Assembly: GCA_023212725.1 (NCBI GenBank)
Contig: JALBYF010000030.1
Location: 62,001-126,000 of the forward strand
Source: Tranzscheliella williamsii
Lineage: Eukaryota; Basidiomycota; Ustilaginomycetes; Ustilaginales; Ustilaginaceae
Direction of reading: 5' to 3'
DNA length: 64,000 nt
Shown here: positions 11,202-21,600 of the stretch, one piece after another
How positions within the stretch are numbered: the stretch's first letter is position 1
Layout of the letters: the number at the start of each line of letters is the position of its first letter
Notes under the pieces: generated by a model
What the model saw: only the letters and a program-made list of their open reading frames with translations
What the model was told of the DNA's origin: nothing
Database searches by the model: none
Position numbers and translations under genes: made by a program

Positions 11202-14200
11202 ATGCCGGTATCAGCGCCTTACAAGCCAATCTTGCGAAGGTCGCAAGCCATTCTGGGCATAGCGGCAGCGGTGACTGACGCCTCTGCGCCAAGTCAGGAT
11301 GGGACTAGCCACCTCTTGTCTGTATCGCGTTCGCTCGACTATCTCAAAGGCCAGGGTGCTCGGGATGCCGTTATCGCCCAAGCGAGCTTTGACCAAGTCT
11401 GCATACTCTCGAGAGAGCAGCGGTTGTCGCACACCCTTCCCTTCTGGGATGCATTCTCAGCAACAGAAGACTCGGACCGGGGCATCTCCTGTATCTGCGT
11501 TGCGAGTTCTTCGCCGGACGGGCAAGTGCTCGTAGCAGCTGCCTTGGATGATCGTATTGCTATCTGGCATTCGACCGCATCTGGCTCGGCGTCAAGGAGA
11601 TGGAAGGTGCACTCGACCCTTGTAGTCAACGAAGGGTCAGTTACTTCTTTGCATATCGAGCAAAGCCAGATGCTGGTCGGGACTAGCTGTAGTCTAAGCT
11701 TGTGGAGGCTGGACAGCGCCGACATTCATATCTGGACGAGGTTCTGGATCAAGCCCGTTCCCACTCCGATCAGGCTTGCTCGCTTCTCTCCCGATGCTAC
11801 TATAATCGCCGCGGTAGCCGAAGGAGGTCAGTATGTATTGCTCTGGCAATATCAACCTAGAGCGCGCAGAGCGCCGAGCTTTCAGCAACGACTTTTCCAT
11901 TCCTGTCCCGTTGATGATTTCACATGGAGACAACCACCAGAGGCAAACAGCCAAGCCGACGTACTAGTATCGTATGCTTCCGATGGTGTAGCACGTCTCT
12001 GGGCGCCTGTCATTGACGAGCCTTCTCAACTGCGACTCTGGTATAGCGTCCAAGCAGCTCCTATTCCACAGCCTTTGCCACTCAACGTTCAGGAAGCCTA
12101 TAGCACTCGTGCACTCTATCTCGACCCCCATGTGCTGAGCTCGGCGCTTCGCACCAACATCAGCGTACTACAACGCGAGCTGCAAATGATCGAGCTCGGG
12201 CTTGGCACTGCTGCGACCACTCTCGATCATCATTCGTTGGAACTGGAAACAGATCTCAAGAGGACCAGGCTACGCCGTTTAGAGCAGCTTGTCAACGAGA
12301 CACCTGATATGTTCCTCTGCTTAGAACCAGATGATTCTGCGAGCGTCACAGCGATGGCCAATGTAGACCGCAGACCGCCAACGCTGCTGCAGACATTTAC
12401 CGTGCTGCGCATTCCGCTGGTCCTGCCCTTTCCGGTGTGGCACGTCTCCTCAGCAAACATCTTACCCTTGTATGCGCCAGCAGACTGCTCGAGCGAGGCG
12501 AGCATGATGACGATTCAGCTGTGCACAGCTTCGGGAGCATCGGTGGCCTACTCGATCAACCCTGCTTGCTTCTTTGACGGCAGAGGTCAAGGTATTACCC
12601 GAGACGCGCTGCATCCATGTAGTCCGCCCAACACATCAAAGCAAAGCTCAGCGTCACAAGAAAGACATCGTAGTCGGATACATAGCCTTGTTCGATCAGC
12701 TAGCGGTCTCTCTCTGCTCAGTTTGTCGACGTCCGAATCACTTCTTTGGCGTCTCGCTAGTCAAGCTGAACAGACGCAAAAACTTCTCCATATCCAGGCA
12801 TCACATGTTGCCTCTTTTCTAGCATGCGTATCATCGGATGGTTCCTTAGTCGCTTCCTACTCCAACCAATATGGTCTACGTTTGGATCTGACGGAGAATG
12901 GCCAATTGACGAGTGTCGAGATTGGCGAAATCGACGACGATATCAAACATCTAGCTTTCAGCAACTATGCAGGTGAAAACCTGTTGTTTGCTATCTCGTT
13001 AAACGGAAGCACATGGGCGTGGCAGGTAGAACGGGCATCCCCTGTGCGGGTCCATAACTGGCAAGCCTCCTCGCTTCCGACACATGGCCATCCCCAGCGC
13101 CATCACTTATGCCTGCTGGACTCGAGCCCCATATCCTCGCTCGATCCGGAAGGAGCACTCAAATTGTTCACAGTTGATACCATTGGGAATCTGGAAGAGT
13201 GGAAAGCGAGTATGCCTTCCTTAGAACAGATCTCTTGGACGAAAAGCAACCATATTGCCAATTTCAATGGGTCGCCTCGTTCAATGAAAAGTTCGCCTGC
13301 CGGTCTTCTGGCCATCTGTACTGAAGACTCTTCAAGACAGGCTACAGTGACGATCATCGATTCAAAGACCACCTTGTTCAGTTCAGGACTAGAACATAGC
13401 CAGAAGTTCGCGGCGGACGAACGCATCGTTGCACTTGATTGGTCTCAAACCTCAAAGTCCACTCCTTGTCTCGCAGTTGGCCTAGAGCATAGCGTTCTCA
13501 TCCTGAGCCCGGTGCGCAAACAGGTTGTCTCCGGAGCATCGCACCAGACAATGTCAAGATGGACACAACTGGCAAGAATCGAGCCCAAGTCTTCTAACCC
13601 GAGCAAGATCCGCGCCATTTGTTGGCTTGCAGAGGAGCGACTTGCCATTGCCTCCGCCGCGTTGATAGAAGTACATGGGCCTATGGTGGAGATGGCGCGT
13701 GAAGCTGGCACTCAAGGCAAGGCGCAGCACTTGGCCGAGTTGGCGGCCAGCGTTAGCGGACCAGTTGTGCAGTATCACCCCTCTTTTCTCTACCAGTGCG
13801 CAGTATGGCACAAGATGCGCCTGGCCAGGTCTGTCATACAGGGTCTCAGCAAGGCTGTCCGAAACTGTGATCCTCAGAACATGAAAGACACCTGGAGCTT
13901 CGAAGAGGCTCCCTTGCAGCTCGTCTTGCAAGACACGGCCGAGCATGCAGCGCGACCCGGGCAGGGGAACAACCACGCCAATGGTTTCTCCACGGCTAGA
14001 GCCTTGTTCGATGACAACCTCGCAGAAGCCAAGTCAGACGATGTGTTCGCACAAGACAACATAGAGAATCTCGTTCAGAGGCTGAAGGAGGTGCACCTGC
14101 CGCATCTTACGGCAGACGATCTTCGAGCACTGCCTATCCTCATCCGGACCATCTCTGAAGCGGACCGGGAAAGAAGAGGAATGGATCAAGCCGGCCTCAG

Positions 14201-15854
14201 ATATCTCTTATCGCTGCGATTATCTGTCAACCTCGCGATCTTGTCTGCAAAGGCAGAGGCCAACGTCGTCCGGGACCTAGGCTATGAAGAGTGTCTATGG
14301 GCTTATCACAGCGATAATCAAGAGCCGCTGCTCGCCGCTGTCGAGTCATCGTACCGCAACCGCTTCAACTGGCAAGCTGCGCGGTCTTGTGGCGTCTTTG
14401 TCTGGATCAAGAACGCGCAGACGCTACGTGCGCAAGCAGAAGCAGTAGCACGAGCCCAGTTCATGACGGGAGAAGACCGCGATCCCATCCAGTGCTCGCT
14501 GCTTTACTTTGCCCTGGGCAAGCGCAAGGTGGTACAAGGGCTGTGGAAACAAGCGGTCTGGCATCCCGAACAGAAGAAGATGCTGCAGTTCTTGTCACAC
14601 GACTTCGACGAAGAAAGATGGAAATCGGCGGCCCTCAAGAACGCCTTTGCCCTCCTTAGCCAGCGTCGCTATGAATTTGCAGCTTCCTTCTTTATGCTAG
14701 GCGACAGTTTGAAAGACGCTGTCAACGTATGCGTGCGGAATCTGGACGACTTGAGCCTGGCCATCGCACTTGCAAGACTCAAGGAGGGCTCAGACGACGG
14801 ACCAGTACTCCGCGAGCTTCTGCGCACACGGGTGCTGCCACTTGCATTTGAGAAAGGCGATCGTTGGATGGGCAGTTGGGCATTCTGGATGCTGAAGAGA
14901 CGTGATTTGGCCGTCAAGATTATCATTGTAAGTGCTCTCGATCGACTCGAAGTGGTTTGGATGCGTCTCAATCTGACACACTTGACGCTTCTGATGGATT
15001 CCTTACGACAGACGCCTCTAGCTGAACTGCTGCTGGACGAGGGTGTGTTGAACCTGGTGCCCTCGGGAACACTCTGCGGAAACGATGACTACGACAACGC
15101 TTCGCTCGCACTGCTGTTTCGACATCTCAAGCCGAAATCGCTACAAACGCTCAAGGGATCAGCAGACATACCGGAGAAGAAAGAGTTCGACTTCGTTTTG
15201 CATGCAAACCGGCTGCTGTGCCGCATGGGATGCGATCTCATTGGCCTGAGCTTGCTGCACAACTGGCAGTTCGAGCCGCCGGCTGTCGCGAGCTCGGCGA
15301 CGCTGTATCACCAGGTCTCCAACCTCGATCTCGAGACCTTGTCTAGGCTCGACCGGCACGTGCTGGACGAGCAAGTCGATGCCTTCGCCGAGCTGACGGT
15401 ATCCGACCCCACCGCTAGCGGCTCCAGCGCAGCCCACCTGCGTCGACGTACTTCGCAGAGCAGTATCACGCCGCCCACCAGCCCGCACGCCACGCGAAGA
15501 CGCAGCAGCCTGCTCCGGCGCCGCTCGAGCATCATTAACGACCTCGACATCGGGACTCCCAGCGCGGTAGACCACAGCAAAGCCAGCCATCCAAATGCTG
15601 GCGAGACATCACCTACGAGATCCAACGCCTCCTACCAGCGTAAGGTCCCCGGGCAGACCGCCGTCGCCGCGCTGTCCCAAGAGCCGTCGTCCATCGACGC
15701 GCAAGTACCCAAGCCCGAGAAAAAAACCGACCAGGCCATCCCAGCACCCGCGGCCGAAGCTAAGAAACTGGGCATTAGCATCTTCAAAAGCGCAGCTGCT
15801 AGTAACAGCCAACAGGGTGCTCAAGAGTTCGACTTCGGCAGCTTCGGATTCTAG
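11202..15854 (+). CDS. RAV1: Rav1/DMXL-type RAVE complex subunit
   Basis: Large WD-repeat subunit of the RAVE complex (rabconnectin-3 in animals), which reassembles V1 with Vo V-ATPase sectors at endomembranes. The N-terminal ~600 residues hold WD-like repeats such as SSPDGQVLVAAALDDRIAIW and RLARFSPDATIIAAVAEGG. The helical Rav1 C-terminal domain follows (EEAPLQLVLQDTAEHAARP, LRYLLSLRLSVNLAILS, NRFNWQAARSCGVFVWI, GDRWMGSWAFWMLKRRDLAV). The tail is Ser/Arg-rich and disordered, ending FDFGSFGF. I place the start at 11202 (MPVSAPYKPILRR) rather than the in-frame ATG at 11079, because the 41 extra residues look non-conserved. An 84-nt segment at 14928-15011 has GTAAGT, CTGAC and CAG and stays open in frame. 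It is probably an intron; removal joins KIII to TPLAELLLDEG. The product is then about 1522 residues. Confidence 0.9.
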   Translation: MPVSAPYKPILRRSQAILGIAAAVTDASAPSQDGTSHLLSVSRSLDYLKGQGARDAVIAQASFDQVCILSREQRLSHTLPFWDAFSATEDSDRGISCICVASSSPDGQVLVAAALDDRIAIWHSTASGSASRRWKVHSTLVVNEGSVTSLHIEQSQMLVGTSCSLSLWRLDSADIHIWTRFWIKPVPTPIRLARFSPDATIIAAVAEGGQYVLLWQYQPRARRAPSFQQRLFHSCPVDDFTWRQPPEANSQADVLVSYASDGVARLWAPVIDEPSQLRLWYSVQAAPIPQPLPLNVQEAYSTRALYLDPHVLSSALRTNISVLQRELQMIELGLGTAATTLDHHSLELETDLKRTRLRRLEQLVNETPDMFLCLEPDDSASVTAMANVDRRPPTLLQTFTVLRIPLVLPFPVWHVSSANILPLYAPADCSSEASMMTIQLCTASGASVAYSINPACFFDGRGQGITRDALHPCSPPNTSKQSSASQERHRSRIHSLVRSASGLSLLSLSTSESLLWRLASQAEQTQKLLHIQASHVASFLACVSSDGSLVASYSNQYGLRLDLTENGQLTSVEIGEIDDDIKHLAFSNYAGENLLFAISLNGSTWAWQVERASPVRVHNWQASSLPTHGHPQRHHLCLLDSSPISSLDPEGALKLFTVDTIGNLEEWKASMPSLEQISWTKSNHIANFNGSPRSMKSSPAGLLAICTEDSSRQATVTIIDSKTTLFSSGLEHSQKFAADERIVALDWSQTSKSTPCLAVGLEHSVLILSPVRKQVVSGASHQTMSRWTQLARIEPKSSNPSKIRAICWLAEERLAIASAALIEVHGPMVEMAREAGTQGKAQHLAELAASVSGPVVQYHPSFLYQCAVWHKMRLARSVIQGLSKAVRNCDPQNMKDTWSFEEAPLQLVLQDTAEHAARPGQGNNHANGFSTARALFDDNLAEAKSDDVFAQDNIENLVQRLKEVHLPHLTADDLRALPILIRTISEADRERRGMDQAGLRYLLSLRLSVNLAILSAKAEANVVRDLGYEECLWAYHSDNQEPLLAAVESSYRNRFNWQAARSCGVFVWIKNAQTLRAQAEAVARAQFMTGEDRDPIQCSLLYFALGKRKVVQGLWKQAVWHPEQKKMLQFLSHDFDEERWKSAALKNAFALLSQRRYEFAASFFMLGDSLKDAVNVCVRNLDDLSLAIALARLKEGSDDGPVLRELLRTRVLPLAFEKGDRWMGSWAFWMLKRRDLAVKIIIVSALDRLEVVWMRLNLTHLTLLMDSLRQTPLAELLLDEGVLNLVPSGTLCGNDDYDNASLALLFRHLKPKSLQTLKGSADIPEKKEFDFVLHANRLLCRMGCDLIGLSLLHNWQFEPPAVASSATLYHQVSNLDLETLSRLDRHVLDEQVDAFAELTVSDPTASGSSAAHLRRRTSQSSITPPTSPHATRRRSSLLRRRSSIINDLDIGTPSAVDHSKASHPNAGETSPTRSNASYQRKVPGQTAVAALSQEPSSIDAQVPKPEKKTDQAIPAPAAEAKKLGISIFKSAAASNSQQGAQEFDFGSFGF

Positions 15855-16033
15855 ATGCGATCAAACTAGCAAAGGCTTGCCGCCGCTGTGATGGGCCGCG
15901 TTTCGTGAGAATAGAACATATGTATTCAGTCCAGCAATCAGGTCAAGGCCCATTGCACGAAACGATGCTGGGCTACGCTGCGAAACATGCTGCCCTGACT
16001 TATTTACCGAAACTTCGATCGTGTGAAACGAGG

Positions 16034-16816
16034 TTAGTTGGCTGTGGGAACAGAAAAGCGTCAAACCGTCGCAATGGGTCGGAGTTAGCTCACCTCGGTC
16101 GGTCTCAAAAGGGGAAACACGCTGGACAACTGCAAGCCATAGGCGGATCGGCTGCTGCTCGTGCTCACCTTCGGGAGACTTGGCGATGTAGTCGATCGCT
16201 TGTTGCACAGTGGTGATGTTGTCTGCCTCCTCATCGGGGATTTCCTGCATAGGAGGAAGCAGATAATGCATCAGCGGATGCCGTTATCGGCCAGTAGCAC
16301 GTTAGTCAACTACTTACGATAGAAAACTCCTCCTCGATGGCCATGACTACCTCGACGGCATCGAGAGAATCCAAACCGAGGTCGGAAGTGAAGGAGGAGG
16401 TCGTGGCAACCTACCGAGAGTGGACAGTCAGATAAAGTTAGAAACGCTTAGAATCCGGTCCCTCTGCATGGCGAGCGCCGCACAGTGTGGCCAATTTGAT
16501 TGCTTGACAAAAGTCCAGCACAATACCGAGCTCGACAGCATTGACGGCGCAAAGCAGAGGATGTTGGGAGCGGCACAGCCAAACCTACCTTGCTGGGGTC
16601 GACTTTCTCAAAGGTCTTGAGGACATCTACGATCCTGGTCTCGATGTCGGACTTGGAGAGACCTGCTGAAGCAGCGTAGAAACGGACGGAAGCGAATCGA
16701 GGGGCTGCGACGGCGGCTCGGGCCACAGGAGCGGCAGTGGCGGTCTGTCGGGCCAGAGCCAGCGGAGCACGAGCTCGGACAAGCGAAGCGGCAGCGGTTC
16801 GGAGGGCGGCGACCAT
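16034..16816 (-). CDS. ACP1: Mitochondrial acyl carrier protein (four exons)
   Basis: Mitochondrial ACP (NDUFAB1-type), the carrier for type II fatty acid and lipoate synthesis; it also binds LYR proteins in complex I and Fe-S assembly. Exons on the minus strand are 16816-16589, 16410-16318, 16244-16169 and 16041-16034. Introns are 16588-16411 (GTAGGT...TAG), 16317-16245 (GTAAGT...CAG) and 16168-16042 (GTGAGC...CAG). The product is 134 residues. An Arg/Ala-rich mitochondrial presequence occupies about residues 1-50. The phosphopantetheine motif is DLGLDSLDAVE with Ser91, then EEEFSI|EIPDEEAD and DYIAKSPEAN-stop. The last exon carries only 8 coding bases. Without the third splice the frame runs on about 100 unrelated residues, so that splice is strongly supported by length and by the ending expected for the family. 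Confidence 0.92.
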
Positions 16817-17322
16817 GATGACTGAGTTGCGGCGAAGAATGCGACGGCTGATGGATTGGTTGTGGTGAAGCTAGATGAGATGGTGACCATCCTCACTGAT
16901 CAAAAATCCGACATTCCAAAAGCCACACCCGCTACGAACAACCGCGACTACTCTCAAGCACGGATGCTTTGAAATCTGATCGAAAACCGCTCAGCTTCCC
17001 TCACACTCACACTTACCTACCCCAGCCACGGAACACGAAAGGAAGGTGGAGCAGGACTGGCACTTTCCTAACTCGCCCGAAAAAACAGCTCCAAGCTTGT
17101 CCCAAGGGCGGGTTATCTGTTAAGCTCGCAATTTGAATCACTCTTTGTCGTCCGAAAAGGAGATCTACTTTTTGATTTCCGGCCTGCTTTTAGGTAGGAA
17201 GAAGCAGTCATACCGTGGAGTACGTCCTGACCAACAAGTGGACTCGGTCCTGACCGTTATACCTTTCACTTCTTAGCTGTATAGCCTCGCCACACCTGCA
17301 GCGCGCAGCGATATAGTTCAAG
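16817..17322. promoter_or_regulatory. Bidirectional promoter region, ACP / bL17m
   Basis: 506 bases lie between two divergent mitochondrial genes. No coding frame is seen. No TATA box stands out. Co-regulation of the pair is an inference from the arrangement. Confidence 0.4.
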
Positions 17323-18177
17323 ATGAAGGGACTTACGTTTCGAAAGCTGTCGAGGACTTCATCACATCGAAACCACCTGCTGCGGAATCTCGTCTCGTCT
17401 TTGCTCGAACACGAGCGCATCTCTACGACTGTGGCCAAGGCCAAGGAAGCGGCTCGGGAAGCGGAGAAGATTATCACCCTCGGCAAGAGGGGGAGTGTGC
17501 AGGCGGCTTATGGCGCCAAAGGGTACCTCTACTCACATCAAGAGACTCTGCCTAAGCTCCAAGAGCTTGCGCAGCGATATGCCAGCCGGCCAGGCGGATA
17601 CACCCGGATTCACTTGCATGGAAACCGCAAAGGCGACCATGCGCCAAGAGCCATCCTGGAGCTTGTGGATAACCCGTTTGATCTACGAATGCAGATGACC
17701 GCCCGTACGGTTGCCAAGGAGGTCTACGATCGGATCACAAGGCAAGGCGGCAACGACATCCTTACGGGGCATCAGTTTGATTTGGCAACCATGGAGCACG
17801 ACACACGCTTCAACGAGATGACCCGCAAAAACATCACCAAGGTGGTGCAATATGGCGGCATGGAGGCGCGAAAAAAGCTGGCCGGCATGGCGCGGGATCA
17901 CCTCCTGCGGCTCAAGGCAACAGTAGCACTGGAAGGGCCAAGGCGCGTAGACCAAGACAAGATAAATGCATGGGCTGACAACAAACCTCGAGGGCGCCTC
18001 CTCACCAGGCCGATGGCAGGCAGCAGGCCACTAGCTGGTGAGGAGGGTTCCGATCAGCCAGCACCATTGCCAGGCAGAAAGCGCAACTCGGTCATCAGGA
18101 TCGGCAAAGGCGCCTTTGCTAAGCGCCTAGACTACCGAACCGTAGCTATGCCCCGCTCCTCCCGCGCACGCACCTAG
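17323..18177 (+). CDS. MRPL8: Mitochondrial large-subunit ribosomal protein bL17m
   Basis: Mitoribosomal protein of the bacterial L17 family (yeast Mrpl8). The uninterrupted 284-residue frame starts at 17323 (MKGLTFRKLSRTSSHRNHLL). The L17 core covers about residues 1-125: RNLVSSLLEHERISTTVAKA, KEAAREAEKIITLGKRG, then YTRIHLHGNRKGDHAPRAIL with ELVDNPF. The remaining ~155 residues form a basic extension, common among fungal mitoribosomal proteins, ending in a Pro/Arg-rich tail. The N-terminal segment itself is basic and amphipathic and may serve for import without a separate presequence, as in yeast. The gene diverges from mitochondrial ACP. Confidence 0.92.
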   Translation: MKGLTFRKLSRTSSHRNHLLRNLVSSLLEHERISTTVAKAKEAAREAEKIITLGKRGSVQAAYGAKGYLYSHQETLPKLQELAQRYASRPGGYTRIHLHGNRKGDHAPRAILELVDNPFDLRMQMTARTVAKEVYDRITRQGGNDILTGHQFDLATMEHDTRFNEMTRKNITKVVQYGGMEARKKLAGMARDHLLRLKATVALEGPRRVDQDKINAWADNKPRGRLLTRPMAGSRPLAGEEGSDQPAPLPGRKRNSVIRIGKGAFAKRLDYRTVAMPRSSRART

Positions 18178-18691
18178 CCTCTCTCACCGACAACGGCTCT
18201 CCGTTGCAGCGGAGAGTCGCGTGGAACCGTACCGAGTGGATCAGTCTGCTGGATTACGTCCCGATGTCAGCAAGCCACTCTGACTCCTCCTCATGTACCC
18301 TCTCTCTTCCTGTTGTAATTTACTGTGCAGCCCTGCGCTCTCTGCGATCAATGGCCATTCACATAAGTTCACGATAAGTGCTGGATTCGCTGCCATCTGA
18401 TTGTGACTCTGGCGAACAAGGAGAGCAGCTTATAGATGAGAAGTCTGACAACGGGAGCGGTTGTATTGACGATTACAAAATCGGAGCTGACTGCAGACAG
18501 ATTAAAATCCACTTTTTCCTTCGCGGTGAACGCCAATCTTGGCTCTGTTCGTTCCAAATGTCGTGGAAGTTGCTCTCCGACCAACACCTGCGTTTCTTCT
18601 AGTACAACAAGGTCACTTATTTGTTGTACAAGGGGCTGGGGGATCACTGCCAGATGCGCGTTCGAGCTCTGGCAAGTGCCCTTGGACGCTG
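18178..18691. other. Intergenic region between bL17m and the PPR gene
   Basis: No gene is seen. The frame of the next gene stays open upstream to about 18539, but only with a non-ATG start. The first in-frame ATG is 18692, so 18539-18691 is probably 5' leader. Confidence 0.4.
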
Positions 18692-21600
18692 ATGATCCAC
18701 TGCCAACGGGCAGCCAAGAGGGCATGCAGGCAAGCTTGCCGTCAACCCCGTCAGTCTCGAGCTTCCGCCACGGCAAGCGAGACCTCTGCCCCAGGACTAC
18801 TGTATTTGCCTTTTCTTTGTCCAGCGCTCCAATCAAGGTCCCCTAGGAGTGCAGCATTGGCGCCAGCACGCCCAGATCGCTCCCTTGCTATCGATCGTAC
18901 ATCTGCACATGCGGGCACCTCTTCATCAGCCCGGCCCTCTTTCGGCCATACGCAATCAGTGGTGACGCCCGCCTCGTCTACTTCACACATGGCTCCAAGC
19001 TCTCTCTACAATCTTCGGCGGTACACGGTATGGAGCACTCGGCCCGATGGTGTAGTGTCGCCGTCAAACCCACCTGAGGTCGATTTGGCCCCGTCAGATA
19101 CAGCATCATCGTCTTCGACGGGAAACCCAGATTGGTCAAGTCAGCCTTCCGCTGCAGCGCACATCTCCGATCAAGATCGAGCATTGTCTGGATCGACACG
19201 CTCTCCTACGGACGAAGATCCAAGCAGTTGGCGGAAGAAGTTTCCTATGAACCGCTCCAGGAAAGAGATCAACTTCAACCGTTATGCTCCGCCACTTCGT
19301 CATCGCATACTTCCGGAAGACGCTCCGCCTCTGTATGATGATGAGGTACATTCTTCATCTGCCTGGCTACCTGAGTCGCAGTGGCGCCTTGACATACCCG
19401 CGGATTACCCTAGGACACACGATCTCATGCTGATACTCGACAGCCTCGAGGATATTCAAACCAACGGCCTGGATCCAGACAATTCAGATCAGTTCCTTGA
19501 GACCATACGACATGCTCGTGAGACAATCTGGTCCAGCGATGGGATCTCAAACAGCGCAAACGAACATGTTTCGCTCTACCTGGCAGGTAAAGTCGCCGAG
19601 ACTTATATTGAACTGAACGCCAATGACATGATGGACAGGCTGGTAGCGTTCCTTTCCTTTTGCCTCCCGCGGATTGGACCCCTACCATTGCCTTGCTTCC
19701 ATGCTCTAGCCGCGCGTCTAGGCATCGCCAAGCATTACAGTGCTGTCATAAAGCTCTTTGATATTGCCTTGTCCCATCACGGCGGCAAAGTGGACGCCGA
19801 GTTGCTGCACCTTAGGCTCCGCGCCCTTATCTCCCAGCCAGGCAAGCATGACTTGGACCGGTATTGGGAGCAATATGCGCTTTACACCGGGGTCAAAGAC
19901 GACGCCTCCGTTCCACGCAAATCTTTCGACCTCTTGCTGCGCACATACGTGCGTCAACAAAACCTTGATCATGTCAATCAGGTTCTTGAAGCAATGCCCA
20001 AATATCACCATCCGATCGATGCCCGAGCATGGCTTACTATCTTGCGCGGTTATCAATCCTTCCGACCGAGATTGGCGGCCATGCTAAGGAGAGACGCCAA
20101 GATCCTTCAGAGTCCTACATTGGAGGTGGTGAACCGTTTGCTAGCTCTTCTCTCGCGCGGGATTGACGTCAACGGCGTCTTGATGGTCTTGTATATCTTC
20201 CGCATTCCAATGGCGGACTATTTGACCAGAAAGGTGGATCCGGATGGATGTCTACCCAGCGTTCAAGGTCCTACGCCGCAGCCAACTTCGGAGACATATG
20301 GCATCTGTACGCAACTGTTCGGTCGACTTGGAAGACCGAAGGAAGCTGTCTCATTCTTTTGCCTGGCTGCATCTACGTCTGCATCCAGTGAAGGGAGGGG
20401 CACGGAAGACGACCAAAAGGCTTTGCAGCAGGCCTCTGCCAACGTGATGCGCGCTTATGTCCACGACAATCAACCGATGCGTGCGATAGCCTTCGCTTCC
20501 GCTGCTCTCGGTTTGCCCTTTTTTGGGGCTGCAGAAGGCAAGATAGCGCCAACAGTTGATTTCGCTCTTCCCTCTACACTACCCGTTATAGCTCCTTCGA
20601 CTTCTCATTACCGAATCCTGCTCGAGGCTGCTTCGGCGATCAACTCGGTAGACTCGGCCCGAAGGATCTTGGTGGATCTTCTCGGCCGTGGTTTGCCCAT
20701 GGATCAGCATATCAACCGCGGACTTGCACGCCTCGTGTTTTCTACTATTGATGCTGATGCTTTCCACGTTATCCGTGTCATCCGACAGCTACTCCCTGAT
20801 AGCAAGACGCCCGCGCAGCAGAAGGGGCAACCAGATAGCACGAGAGAGGGACGCCTCAGATTGCTTTCCGATCTGCTTCAGCAATTGGGCACTGTTGAAC
20901 GGGTGGTCTTGAAGTCTACACATAACACCGATCCTCAGCAGGCGCACCAGCGCGCATTATCGAGTCTGCAAGGCAGGAATACCTGTGACAAGTTGCACGG
21001 CAATGCTTCAAGTACCTCGACAGTGCACAGCCAATTGCCAGCCACTAGGGATGTTATGCGGGACTGGCTTATACGCGACGCATCCGCGCTTCACGGACCC
21101 ATAGATGGCGAAGCTAGGATGGGAACAGCATCCGAGGCCGACATGGCCCAGCCCTTGTCGCCCGAGGCCTATGCTCTACGCATACGGGTCTATGCGGTCG
21201 TCCGGCGGGATTATGAGTCCGCCCAAGCGGTCTATCGGGCTATGCTGAAGCACGGTGTAAGGCCTAACATGATGCACATCGCGCCACTAATTGAGGGGCT
21301 CACTTCGGTCGGCAAGTTGGAAGAGGCACAGACCTTGAAGCGGAATGCCAGGGAGGTGATCGGCCTAGCACCGACGCTGCGCATCTACACCGCGCTGATA
21401 CGGGCCTATGTCAGGGCTGGCGATATGAACAGAGCGCGCGACGAAATCGAAGAGCTGACTGCCCATGGACATCCGATCGACGACACCATCACCAACATCA
21501 TCGAGGCAGCTCAGCACCATCGTCGCAACTTTTCCTTGGTCGACCGACCGATCAACACTAAAGCGGTACACAACGTTACCACCCGCTTTCACGCTCTGAT

